A stretch of DNA of 64,000 nucleotides, taken from Aestuariibacter sp. GTDB taxonomy: Bacteria > Pseudomonadota > Gammaproteobacteria > Enterobacterales > Alteromonadaceae. The notes under the pieces were generated by a model. It was not told where the DNA came from, searched no databases, and saw only the letters and a program-made list of their open reading frames with translations. Made by a program: the position numbers and the translations under genes. Positions 55,756 through 64,000 of the stretch are shown piece by piece; within the stretch, counting starts at the first letter, position 1, and each line of letters opens with the position of its first letter. The stretch is taken from assembly GCA_017794925.1 (NCBI GenBank), contig CP051238.1, positions 3,613,328-3,677,327 of the forward strand, given 5' to 3'.

Positions 55756-55789
55756 GGCCTGCAAACACCAGGTTATGCAACAGACAAAA

Positions 55790-55813
55790 AAAGCCCCGCC
55801 GAAGCGGGGCTTT
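55790..55813. terminator. Bidirectional terminator
   Basis: AAAGCCCCGC-CGAA-GCGGGGCTTT with flanking A and T runs lies between the HDOD gene and the convergent collagen-like lipoprotein gene. Confidence 0.92.
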
Positions 55814-55829
55814 TACTTGCTATCGTGAT

Positions 55830-57920
55830 TTACCAAAGGTACGCAGGAATAACCGCGACAGACTCTGGTTTGGTGTAGCTGAAACCATAGTCAGCTGGGA
55901 TATCGCCGCTCTCGCGATTCAAAATATTGTCCCAACGCATGATCATATCGTTAGACTTCTCAGCCACATAGACATGTCCATTACTCAGCATGATATCTAC
56001 CGGATTACCCAGCATAGTTGCAGGTCCCGAGATTGACACTGACATATCAGTCAGACCATTAGCCATCCCCGCTCCTGGCAGGACATATAATTTACCGTCG
56101 GTTGCATCAGCCGCACTACCGACATCAGACACAACCAGGCTGTCACTTTGTACGTCGTAATCGATACCGTGAATGTTGGTAGGTGCCGTTACAGCGACCC
56201 CCGCCATGGCCGGAGTGATCAGCCGATCTTCACCCGCAATTTCCGTTGTGCCAGACATCAGTTTTGCTGTGACCTGGTCAAATACCGCAATAGTACCGTT
56301 GGTCAGCGCTACAAAGGCTCTGTCTGTTGCCGCGTCATAATCTACATCCCATGGACGCGCGCCATTAGCCGGAATGAGTTTAAGCAACGGCATAACATCG
56401 CCTTCTGCACAGCCAGAAAATATGAATATACCAGGGGCCGTGGCATCCAGTTCAGCCACAAAAATAAGCCCGTGTTCGGAGTTTACATCCAGACCTTTTG
56501 GTGTCACCAGACCGGTATTTGCCCCCATGATCATCCTGTCTTGCATCATTGAGTACATTTCACCGTCGCGATGTTTAGCGATTCGACTACCAATTAATAC
56601 CCCACCCATCGACGTCGTCGGATCATCAAACGTTGCATAAGCATCACCTTGCAGATCATAAGTCACACTTTCGATACTCATGCCGAAGTTGAAGTCTTTG
56701 GTTTGGGCATTAAGCACAGCACTGAATTGCGCCACTTCACCCGTTGTTGCCCCTGCCGTTGAAGGGTTAGACGATACCGCAACACCAAGCAAGGACGTTG
56801 TATTCAATGCGTTATCTGAAATATCGTACATCATTGGCATCGGCATCACTTCTGCCAACGACTCAGGCTTAACAGAAGCAGACGCTAAATCCGGCGCCAT
56901 GTCTCCACTCATGCCCGAATAGATATTGCTAAACACAAGAACAGCATCGTTGGACTTCTCTGCAACGCGCAATGTTGTGCCGGTTAAAATGATGTCTACC
57001 GGATTGCCCAGCATTGACATAGGACCGCCAATTTGTCGCATTGGCTCAACCATACCATCGGCCATACTGGCTCCCGACAAAACGAAAATCTGGCCGTCGT
57101 CAGCCACACTGGCTGACCCCACATCTGACACGATTAAACGATCGGTACTAACATCATATACAATGCCATGCAGATTCACTGATATCTGATTACCATCAGC
57201 GTCAGATGGGACGATTGAACGCATTACCGTGGGTGCAAAGCCCATTGCCATCACCTGATCATAAACGGCAACGGTGCCATCTGTGAGTGCCGCGTACATG
57301 CGATCATTCACCGCATCATAAGTGACATCCCAGGGTTTTGCTGACAACATAATCTCCGCAACAGGCATGGCATTACCTGCGGCATTGGAACCAAATACGC
57401 TAATTTGCTGGCCATTAAAATCGGCGACAAAGACTAAACCGCTGCTCTGGTCGAAGTGAATCCCTTTCGGATTGACCAGTCCGGTTGATTCACCGGTAAT
57501 TTCTCTGTCCTTAGACGCCATGAACATACCACCACTTCGAGATGTTGCACGGCACACGGCGCGTAAACTGCCATTGGTCGCATCACCAGCCTGATACAAG
57601 TTGCCTAAACCATCTAACGCAATACCTTCATTATTGCCCGTAGTAAATGTGCTTAGGTAAGCTCTGCTTTGATCAACCGTATCAACAGTGCCCGCATTTT
57701 CAGCGCCATTGTTAGCTACTAAAAACAGGCCCTGTGGAAACGACGGCGCGCCGTTTACGCCATCAGTGCCATCAGTGCCGTTAGCACCGTCGGCACCATC
57801 CATGCCTGCCGGGCCCTGTGGACCAGTATCACCATCATCAACACAGCCGGCCAGCGCAAAGGCAAGTGAGGCCGCTAACACCGTTTTTCCAAACATAGAA
57901 ACTTTTTTTGAATGAGTCAT
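55830..57920 (-). CDS. Collagen-like, beta-propeller lipoprotein with duplicated half
   Basis: This 696-residue protein has the lipobox LAGC near residue 26, then a collagen-like Gly-x-y run (about 10 triplets, starting GDTGPQGPAG) and a long beta-propeller part of NHL/YncE-like blades. The propeller consists of two homologous halves: segments GLVNPKGIHFDQSSGLVFVA and AKPWDVTYDAVNDRMYAALT in the first recur as GLVTPKGLDVNSEHGLIFVA and ARPWDVDYDAATDRAFVALT in the second. The repeats GNPVDIILTGTTLRVAEKSND and GNPVDIMLSNGHVYVAEKSND differ only slightly. It is anchored in the envelope; the ligand is unknown. Confidence 0.82.
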   Translation of the reverse strand: MTHSKKVSMFGKTVLAASLAFALAGCVDDGDTGPQGPAGMDGADGANGTDGTDGVNGAPSFPQGLFLVANNGAENAGTVDTVDQSRAYLSTFTTGNNEGIALDGLGNLYQAGDATNGSLRAVCRATSRSGGMFMASKDREITGESTGLVNPKGIHFDQSSGLVFVADFNGQQISVFGSNAAGNAMPVAEIMLSAKPWDVTYDAVNDRMYAALTDGTVAVYDQVMAMGFAPTVMRSIVPSDADGNQISVNLHGIVYDVSTDRLIVSDVGSASVADDGQIFVLSGASMADGMVEPMRQIGGPMSMLGNPVDIILTGTTLRVAEKSNDAVLVFSNIYSGMSGDMAPDLASASVKPESLAEVMPMPMMYDISDNALNTTSLLGVAVSSNPSTAGATTGEVAQFSAVLNAQTKDFNFGMSIESVTYDLQGDAYATFDDPTTSMGGVLIGSRIAKHRDGEMYSMMQDRMIMGANTGLVTPKGLDVNSEHGLIFVAELDATAPGIFIFSGCAEGDVMPLLKLIPANGARPWDVDYDAATDRAFVALTNGTIAVFDQVTAKLMSGTTEIAGEDRLITPAMAGVAVTAPTNIHGIDYDVQSDSLVVSDVGSAADATDGKLYVLPGAGMANGLTDMSVSISGPATMLGNPVDIMLSNGHVYVAEKSNDMIMRWDNILNRESGDIPADYGFSYTKPESVAVIPAYLW

Positions 57921-58234
57921 TAGAGTTATTCTCCGTCAATCACAATTAGCAATAGTCGACGCCAAGATATAAAACGACATAAATCAGCTATCACTTGGAA
58001 TAACGATCGAGGGTGCTCTGGTGGATGCAAACAATTAATGAAAATAAATACATTTCTTTATATTATTGATTAACGCACTGAATTTTATATAAATAAGATT
58101 TAAATTATTTTTTATTTATATGAAGAAAAGCAATCATCTTCAGGCAAAATGACTACAAAAGCATAAAGCCATGGTAGGCTGAGACAAGATAAACAAATCA
58201 TTGATTTGATAGATTGGGAAACGAGGTAAGGGCC
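57921..58234. other. 314-nt AT-rich divergent intergenic region
   Basis: Between the collagen-like lipoprotein and the BamE-like lipoprotein genes. Very AT-rich centre (about 58035-58130), no ORF or clear promoter seen. Confidence 0.4.
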
Positions 58235-58852
58235 GTGTTGATTAATAAACCTGTTAGACAGTGTGCGTTTCTATTCATTGTTGCCATCGCATTGATCAGC
58301 TGTGCTATTCCTATCCCGACAACCTCTCAAGGCAGAGACTTCAACAGAATCACCGAACTACAGATTCAGTATGGTGTCACGACCAAACAAGACATACTCG
58401 AGCTGATGGGGAAACCCAATATGACTACAGGCGAATCTACAAGCCGACCCAGTATTACCTATATGTTTTTCGATCGGAAAGCCAAGGCCTTATCACCGGA
58501 TCAGGTCGCCAGTCGCCTGCAGAGCTTCTATTTTGATAAGAGTGGCAAACTCACGGGCATGGAATATTTAAGCTCGTTTATCGACGACAGTACCTACTTT
58601 GATATCAACAATGCACAGAAAATTAAGCTGGGAGACACCAAATCCCGCGTCATCGAAGTAATGGGGCTTCCCTCTGGCGAGCATCCATTCCCTGCCCCAG
58701 AAGGTAGTTTTAGCTATGTCATGGCATATCGGTATCCGGTTACCCACTATGTCGACATGACCTACCCCAACATCACGTACAACGTGTTCGTCGCCTTCAA
58801 CAAAAGCAACCGTGTTGCTAAGGTTGAAGTGATGAAGCCAGGCGACTATTGA
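58235..58852 (+). CDS. Lipoprotein with two BamE/SmpA-like repeats
   Basis: This 205-residue protein (GTG 58235, GAGGT site 8 nt upstream; a TTG at 58214 is less likely) has a lipobox ALISC. The mature part has two repeats of the BamE/OmlA pattern: YGVTTKQDILELMGKPN ... SFYFDKSGKLTGMEYL and IKLGDTKSRVIEVMGLPSG ... NVFVAFNKSNRVAKVEVM. BamE is a small outer-membrane lipoprotein of the BAM complex, but a two-repeat form has no assigned partner. Confidence 0.65.
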   Translation: MLINKPVRQCAFLFIVAIALISCAIPIPTTSQGRDFNRITELQIQYGVTTKQDILELMGKPNMTTGESTSRPSITYMFFDRKAKALSPDQVASRLQSFYFDKSGKLTGMEYLSSFIDDSTYFDINNAQKIKLGDTKSRVIEVMGLPSGEHPFPAPEGSFSYVMAYRYPVTHYVDMTYPNITYNVFVAFNKSNRVAKVEVMKPGDY

Positions 58853-58918
58853 TACCCGTCGTGAGATCAACGGGTCTTTAAGGTCATAGACCGGAATAAT
58901 AATTTTTCCTATTTGCAA

Positions 58919-58948
58919 TTGGCACTAGTTATACGAAAGGCGTATAAT
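58919..58948 (+). promoter_or_regulatory. Promoter of the propeller-GGDEF gene with internal palindrome
   Basis: TTGGCA (58919-58924) and TATAAT (58943-58948) are 18 nt apart. TTATACG-AAAGG-CGTATAA (58929-58947) is an inverted repeat overlapping the -10 and may be a repressor site. Confidence 0.6.
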
Positions 58949-59018
58949 CTTCCGCCATTGTTGTCTGCGCCAATCGAGCCAGCTAACGCCGCCTTTGTAG
59001 TATGTTTGGTGCAATAGT

Positions 59019-62000
59019 TTGTTTACGAAAAGCCTTTCTCTGCCACGATTTGTTTCGGTGACGCTACTGTTGATATGTAGTGTGTTTTCCCATGCCCGCG
59101 CAAACGATTGGGACTCGCTTTCTCAGCCGATTTTTTACTCACCTTTAGGTTCATCACCGGCAATCGAAGGCCCGGTCGATTCCATTATTGAAGACCAACG
59201 CGGATTAATGTGGTTGTCTACCGCAAACGGGTTATGGCGTTGGGACTCACACTTTCTTACCAAAGTGCATTTTAGTTTTCCCAATGAAAGTGCAGTTCTC
59301 CCACAAATCCAGCAGACATTTAAAGATAAACAAAACCGCATTTGGGTAGGAACCAATCTGGGATTTTACCAGCTGAATCATTTACGCAATGAACTTGTTC
59401 CTGTTGCCGCAGCACAATTTTCGGATATATCGATACAAAACATCGTATCATCGCTGGTAAACGATGAGGACATACTGGTACTGGCCGGCGATCGCGCACT
59501 GTTTCAGTTTGATATAGATACCGGATTGCTGACACCTATTCCATTACCCGGGGCCCCCCGTATTTACGCTATCCATATCGACGCCTCGAATACGCTCTGG
59601 GTTGGCTCCGATAAAGGCTTGTTTTTCGCTAATCCAGAACAAGGGAAGTTTCATCATCTACAAATAGCCAGCACGTTTCCCAATACTATTCGCATTAGTG
59701 CCATCGACACCATTAGCAATGGCAGTCTTGTTATTGGCACAGCACAAAATGGCCTATTCATAAAACAGACCGATAACAACTTTGACGCGATTCCTTTAAA
59801 GGGCGAAGCCTATTCTGCCTGGATTTATAATATGGTTGAAGAGCGTGACAATGTACTGTTACTGGGCACATTCGGCCATGGCTTGGTAGAAGTCGATCTC
59901 ACGACTAACAGGCAGCGACACTTTCCATTTAACCGCTTGCACCCTTCCGGATTAAGCGACAGTGATATTTGGTGCCTATACAAGGACAGCAGAGGACTGG
60001 TTTGGATTGGCGCTGGTGATACACTGAACGTTTTCGATGCAAGAAATACCACTGTAAAGCACTTATTAGGAGGATTGGACATACCTAACGGTCTGCCAGC
60101 TCCTAAAGTACATGCCGTGGTGACGTTACCAGACTCAGACTCGCTGGTCATTGCTAACGGCAATCATGGATTAGTCAAGCTTACGTCAAATTCCGGCGTA
60201 ACAGAAAACTGGTGGCAATCGATCGGCGACACGGTAGAAACCCTGTATACCAACGCAGACGGTACACTCTTTGCTTCTTCAAATTTTGCCACGGTTTCAC
60301 TGTCCTCTTCCAATAGGCAAGTACACCCCATAGCATTGCCAGGCCGCCCTGCTACCGCTTTTACCGGCGCATTTTCCGACACAGGTGATACTCTGTGGAT
60401 CGGTGGACCAGATGGACTATGGAAACAACCTAAGTCCAATCCTGAATCAGCAACACAAATACTCGATGATACCATTCAGGACAAACGGGTTTCTGCCCTG
60501 CTTGCAACCCATGACACGTTGTGGATTGGCACCTGGCGAGGGTTGTATTCCATACCGCTTACAAAAAGTAATGACGCATTGACGATTACTGCCGCATCAC
60601 ATTCAGCGCTTCAACAGCAGTTTGTTTCAGACATTTTTACCGACAGTCTGGGACAGGTCTGGGTAGCAAGCAGCAGCGCAGGCTTATTTGTCCAATCTAC
60701 ACAATCTGAATGGCACCAAATCACCGATGCCAACGATTTGCCCGGTAACTCCATCGCTTCTATTGCTGGAGAGAGTGGCGAGCAAATATGGGTAGGTTCG
60801 TCCCGCGGTATCGCGTCGATATCCATACACAGTAAACAAGTACAAAAAGTAGTCACTGGCAGACAGGCCATTAACAGCCCCTACTCTCGTGGTGCCGCAA
60901 CCACAACCAGTAAGGGGGACATCGTGTTTGGTGGGAAAAATGGCCTAACTCTCATTACCCCTTCACGCTCGGGCTTATCTGATGAATCCCTGGCATTTGT
61001 CTTTACTAACGCTAATGTCCTTACCCAACAAGATGAACTTCGGCAACTAAGAGCCGAACAACCGCTACTCACATTCGAACCGCTGCCAAAACGCGTCATG
61101 TTTGAGTTTGTAGCACTGGATTTTCTTTCCCCTGAAAAAGTCCAGTATCGTTATCGCGTAGCCGGACTGGATGACAGTTGGACAGAGCTCGATGCGGATC
61201 ACCGTAGCGTAACACTGACAAGTCTGCCGCCGGGCCACTATAAGATTGATATTGAATATGCCTACGATGGTAAAAATTGGCGTAACAACACGTTAAGTCA
61301 GCGTTTTACCGTTCTACCTGCCTGGCATCAGACCACGGCAGCGAGACTGGCGAGCATTTTACTTCTCATTGGCGCTATATACCTACTGCATAAATTAGGC
61401 TTACGTCATTATCAATACCGGCAGCGCATGCTGGAACAAAAGGTGGAAGAGCGTACTGCCGAGTTGGTTACTGCGAATCAAAAACTAAGTGAACAAGCTT
61501 CTGCATTGGAAAAAGCCAGTCTAACCGATTCACTGACCGGCCTGAACAATCGCCGCTTTCTGACACAAAATATTAAAAGGGACCTTCGTCGCGTGCAGCG
61601 ATACTACACGGATTGTGAAAATAACGGGGTTCGCCCCACTTACGATGTAGATCTGTTGTTTTTAGTTATCGACCTGGATCACTTTAAGCGGATCAATGAC
61701 ACCTACGGCCACCAGGCAGGCGATGCCGTATTGGTGGAAACACGATACCGGCTGAGCCGTATTTTCCGCGATACAGACTATTTAATCCGCTGGGGCGGTG
61801 AAGAGTTTTTGGCGGTTGTACACAACTCTTCTCGTAGCGAAGCCCATATCGTGGCAGAGCGTGTCGTAGCAGAAATAAACGGTACCGAGTTTCACGTAAA
61901 CGATCATATAAAACTCAGCGTCAGCTGTTCGGTGGGTTTTGCGCCCTACCCGCTCCAGCAACAGCATTACGATTTTTTCGACTGGCACACAACGGTGGCC

Positions 62001-62159
62001 ATAGCGGATGCGGCCTTGTATGAATCCAAAAACCGCAGTCGGGACACCTGGACGGGTATCACAGCCATAAAAGAACACGCGTCAGAAGAGACACTTGCGT
62101 TGATTCAACAGCAGCCATCCCGGGTATTTGATTTCGCCGAAACCGTAATTCGCCCTTAA
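59019..62159 (+). CDS. Two-propeller periplasmic sensor with C-terminal GGDEF diguanylate cyclase
   Basis: This 1046-residue protein starts at TTG 59019 (the frame is closed by a TAG at 58998 and no better start exists; the ribosome-binding site is weak). A signal peptide leads to about 14 regulator-propeller repeats (DQRGLMWLSTANGLW, DKQNRIWVGTNLGFYQL and similar), a Y_Y_Y domain (YRYRVAGLDDSWTELD), one membrane helix (about 780-800), a short coiled-coil and a GGDEF domain with the active-site GGEEF and DSLTGLNNRRFL. It should sense a periplasmic signal and make cyclic di-GMP. Confidence 0.9.
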   Translation: MFTKSLSLPRFVSVTLLLICSVFSHARANDWDSLSQPIFYSPLGSSPAIEGPVDSIIEDQRGLMWLSTANGLWRWDSHFLTKVHFSFPNESAVLPQIQQTFKDKQNRIWVGTNLGFYQLNHLRNELVPVAAAQFSDISIQNIVSSLVNDEDILVLAGDRALFQFDIDTGLLTPIPLPGAPRIYAIHIDASNTLWVGSDKGLFFANPEQGKFHHLQIASTFPNTIRISAIDTISNGSLVIGTAQNGLFIKQTDNNFDAIPLKGEAYSAWIYNMVEERDNVLLLGTFGHGLVEVDLTTNRQRHFPFNRLHPSGLSDSDIWCLYKDSRGLVWIGAGDTLNVFDARNTTVKHLLGGLDIPNGLPAPKVHAVVTLPDSDSLVIANGNHGLVKLTSNSGVTENWWQSIGDTVETLYTNADGTLFASSNFATVSLSSSNRQVHPIALPGRPATAFTGAFSDTGDTLWIGGPDGLWKQPKSNPESATQILDDTIQDKRVSALLATHDTLWIGTWRGLYSIPLTKSNDALTITAASHSALQQQFVSDIFTDSLGQVWVASSSAGLFVQSTQSEWHQITDANDLPGNSIASIAGESGEQIWVGSSRGIASISIHSKQVQKVVTGRQAINSPYSRGAATTTSKGDIVFGGKNGLTLITPSRSGLSDESLAFVFTNANVLTQQDELRQLRAEQPLLTFEPLPKRVMFEFVALDFLSPEKVQYRYRVAGLDDSWTELDADHRSVTLTSLPPGHYKIDIEYAYDGKNWRNNTLSQRFTVLPAWHQTTAARLASILLLIGAIYLLHKLGLRHYQYRQRMLEQKVEERTAELVTANQKLSEQASALEKASLTDSLTGLNNRRFLTQNIKRDLRRVQRYYTDCENNGVRPTYDVDLLFLVIDLDHFKRINDTYGHQAGDAVLVETRYRLSRIFRDTDYLIRWGGEEFLAVVHNSSRSEAHIVAERVVAEINGTEFHVNDHIKLSVSCSVGFAPYPLQQQHYDFFDWHTTVAIADAALYESKNRSRDTWTGITAIKEHASEETLALIQQQPSRVFDFAETVIRP

Positions 62160-62225
62160 CCAAAAACACGCGCCCTCCGAATCACATGTATACTAATCAA
62201 TTACAGCAGCGATACTGATAATCCC

Positions 62226-62747
62226 ATGTCAAAGCCACTTAGCTACTTATCCCATTACCCTCAGCACCTGCAGGATCAAATTCAACAAATGCTCGATGCA
62301 AATCAGTTAGGTGACTGGCTGCGGTCCCGTTACCGGGGCGTGCACAACGTGAATAACGATAAAGAGTTACGTGACTACGCCCTTTACATAAAAAATCAGT
62401 ACATGAAAAAAACACAGCCGCTGAGCAAAGTTGTGTACGACAATAAAATTCACGTTGTTAACCATGCATTGGGATTGCATTCCTATGTATCCAGAGTGCA
62501 AGGCGGTAAACTAAAAAGTAAGAATGAACTGCGAGTAAGTGATTTATTCAAAAACACGCCCGAACCATTTTTAAATATGATTGTGGTTCACGAACTGGCG
62601 CATTTAAAAGAAAAAGATCACAACAAAGCGTTTTATCAGTTATGCAAACATATGCTGCCTGACTACCACCAAATTGAATTCGACGTGCGGGTATACCTGA
62701 CCGAACTCGACCACAGTGGTTACGTATTTACCCCACCTTCAGCTTAG
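62226..62747 (+). CDS. YgjP-like zinc metallopeptidase-fold protein
   Basis: This 173-residue protein has the zinc motif HELAHLKEKDH, with the third ligand as in the YgjP (DUF45) family, and GLHSYVSRVQGGKLKSK before it. The family is cytoplasmic with unclear substrate. It is followed 8 nt later by yacL, so the two are likely cotranscribed. Confidence 0.8.
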   Translation: MSKPLSYLSHYPQHLQDQIQQMLDANQLGDWLRSRYRGVHNVNNDKELRDYALYIKNQYMKKTQPLSKVVYDNKIHVVNHALGLHSYVSRVQGGKLKSKNELRVSDLFKNTPEPFLNMIVVHELAHLKEKDHNKAFYQLCKHMLPDYHQIEFDVRVYLTELDHSGYVFTPPSA

Positions 62748-62755
62748 GTTTAACC

Positions 62756-63103
62756 ATGGACTTTGATTTTATCACCGACGTAACCGGCCAGCCTTTGGCC
62801 AAGTGCGATATAGAAACCGAAGCTTTCGGAGATTGGCTGAGCCATGACATTGGCACGGATAAAGCCGCTATCTCAGCCTTGCTAAACATGCTTCAACAAC
62901 TGTTGGACCGGCAAATTATCGACTATGAGTACACCGGAAAGATATACCACATCCAAATAACGGAAGACGAAGTAGATTTGTTTTTAAATAACAGTGAACT
63001 GTCTCATAGCGAGTTTGAAGACGATACCTTTGACGGCCCGGTTGCCGGCTGCGGATTGGTGGAATTCAAACATTTGCTGGAAAGCTGGTTATCTTTCATT
63101 TGA
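62756..63103 (+). CDS. yacL: UPF0231/YacL-like protein
   Basis: This 115-residue acidic protein follows E. coli YacL from its start (MDFDFITDVTGQPLAKC versus MDYEFLRDITG) through the central EYTGKIYHIQITEDEVDLF. Function is unknown. It lies between the YgjP-like gene and an RbgA/YlqF GTPase gene. Confidence 0.82.
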   Translation: MDFDFITDVTGQPLAKCDIETEAFGDWLSHDIGTDKAAISALLNMLQQLLDRQIIDYEYTGKIYHIQITEDEVDLFLNNSELSHSEFEDDTFDGPVAGCGLVEFKHLLESWLSFI

Positions 63104-63167
63104 TAACCGGCATTATCATCGCAAATAAAGTAAACTAGCGGCAATTTAGCGTCAAAGGACAGCAAAC

Positions 63168-64000
63168 GTGGCATTACAATGGTTTCCGGGGCATATGCAC
63201 AAAGCCCTGAAAGAAATAAAAGAGTCTGTCAGTAAGGTTGATATTCTTATTGAAGTACTCGATGCACGCATACCCTATTCCAGTGAAAACCCGGAAATTG
63301 CAAAAATTCGGGGCGAAACACCGTGCCTTAAAATTCTCAATAAATTTGACCTGGCCGACCCGGAGTTAACCGCACACTGGCAGGCTCACCTGGAAAGTGA
63401 GCGCGGAGTAACTACCATTACTACCACCAGCGATAACCCAGCAGCCAGTCGTCAAATTATGTCGATGGTGCGCGAGATTTGTGCCAGTAAAGAAGCGTCT
63501 GCAAAATCCATCAACGCCATGATCACGGGTATCCCTAACGTTGGAAAATCAACGTTAATTAATATCCTCGCCGAGCGAATTATTGCCAAAACCGGGAACG
63601 AACCGGCGGTAACAAAAAGCCAGCAGCGCATTAATTTAGGCAGTGGTATTGTTTTGTTCGACACGCCCGGTGTGCTCTGGCCAAAGCTGGAAAACCCCAA
63701 TTCTATTTATCGTCTGGCCGCATCAGGCGCGGTAAAAAATACCGCCATGGAATTCGACGACGTGGGTTTTTACGCTGCGGATTATTTAATTAAAGCGTAC
63801 CCCGAGTTGATGCAGGAACGCTTTAAGCTTGACGAGCTCCCACCGACAGAACTGGAATTTCTCGAAGCCGCCGCAAAGAAACGCGGCGCGATCATGAGCG
63901 GTGGCCGGGTAAATCTGCATAAAATTTGTGAAATCCTGCTCACTGAATTGCAAGCCGGTAAATTGGGGCGCATCACGCTTGAAACGCCTGAAATGATCAC
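63168..64000 (+). CDS. rbgA: Circularly permuted ribosome-biogenesis GTPase RbgA/YlqF (3' end outside window)
   Basis: The frame starts at GTG 63168 (AAAGGA 8 nt upstream) and runs off the window after 277 codons. The N-terminus MALQWFPGHMHKALKEI is typical of YlqF/RbgA. The permuted G motifs occur in the order G4 (LNKFDLAD), G1 (GIPNVGKST) and G3 (DTPGVLW). RbgA-type GTPases act late in large-subunit assembly. The last residues seen are TLETPEMI; about 30-40 residues are probably missing. Confidence 0.9.
   Translation, partial: MALQWFPGHMHKALKEIKESVSKVDILIEVLDARIPYSSENPEIAKIRGETPCLKILNKFDLADPELTAHWQAHLESERGVTTITTTSDNPAASRQIMSMVREICASKEASAKSINAMITGIPNVGKSTLINILAERIIAKTGNEPAVTKSQQRINLGSGIVLFDTPGVLWPKLENPNSIYRLAASGAVKNTAMEFDDVGFYAADYLIKAYPELMQERFKLDELPPTELEFLEAAAKKRGAIMSGGRVNLHKICEILLTELQAGKLGRITLETPEMI

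Overview
The window looks like a chromosomal segment of a marine gammaproteobacterium of the Alteromonadales (Alteromonadaceae-like). This is inferred from gene content and order: an E. coli-type Dld lactate dehydrogenase, YfbR, YbiT, YacL followed by a YlqF/RbgA GTPase, many TonB-dependent receptors, and a propeller-GGDEF sensor. I saw no rRNA, tRNA, CRISPR array, phage or insertion sequence.

Layout. 1-9.6 kb: the end of a response regulator, lipoproteins, a YfbR-like nucleotidase, small envelope proteins, a secreted endonuclease/exonuclease/phosphatase-family lipoprotein behind an attenuator-like leader, and a minus-strand envelope operon (small secreted protein - MlaA - RND exporter - membrane protein) whose three junctions all overlap by 11 nt. 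9.9-11.6 kb: dld. 11.8-17.5 kb: a putative copper acquisition and reduction cluster with an OprC/NosA-like TonB receptor, a RegB/RegA-type two-component pair whose sensor has a His/Met-rich external loop, and two PepSY membrane proteins, one fused to an NqrF-like 2Fe-2S domain.

17.5-33.7 kb: an aromatic-acid catabolic island covering 4-hydroxybenzoate -> protocatechuate (PobA) -> 4,5-ring cleavage by a single-chain LigAB/DesB-like dioxygenase -> LigC -> LigI -> LigU -> LigJ -> LigK -> pyruvate + oxaloacetate. It carries its own TonB receptor, an AAHS-family permease, a PobR-like AraC regulator and two LysR regulators that each have two tandem HTH domains. 33.7-38.3 kb: a von Willebrand factor A protein with a C-terminal sorting tail, an atypical SDR, and an arsenic operon (arsR-arsC-arsH-acr3). 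38.3-49 kb: a porin lacking its signal peptide, an MFS exporter behind a long structured 5' leader, RidA, a metallo-beta-lactamase-fold hydrolase, an esterase-like hydrolase, a lactate permease, an AraC regulator divergent from an AlkK-like acyl-CoA ligase, and a solitary BrxR/CapW-like WYL regulator.

49-64 kb: YbiT, a LysR regulator, a large unrecognised secreted protein, an HDOD protein, a collagen-like/beta-propeller lipoprotein with an internal duplication, a two-repeat BamE-like lipoprotein, a propeller-diguanylate cyclase, a YgjP-like peptidase, YacL and the start of an RbgA/YlqF GTPase.

The least conventional items are the copper receptor/RegBA/PepSY-ferredoxin cluster, the paired double-HTH LysR regulators around a TonB-linked lignin-monomer pathway, and the structured leader upstream of the MFS gene at 40.8-41.0 kb.
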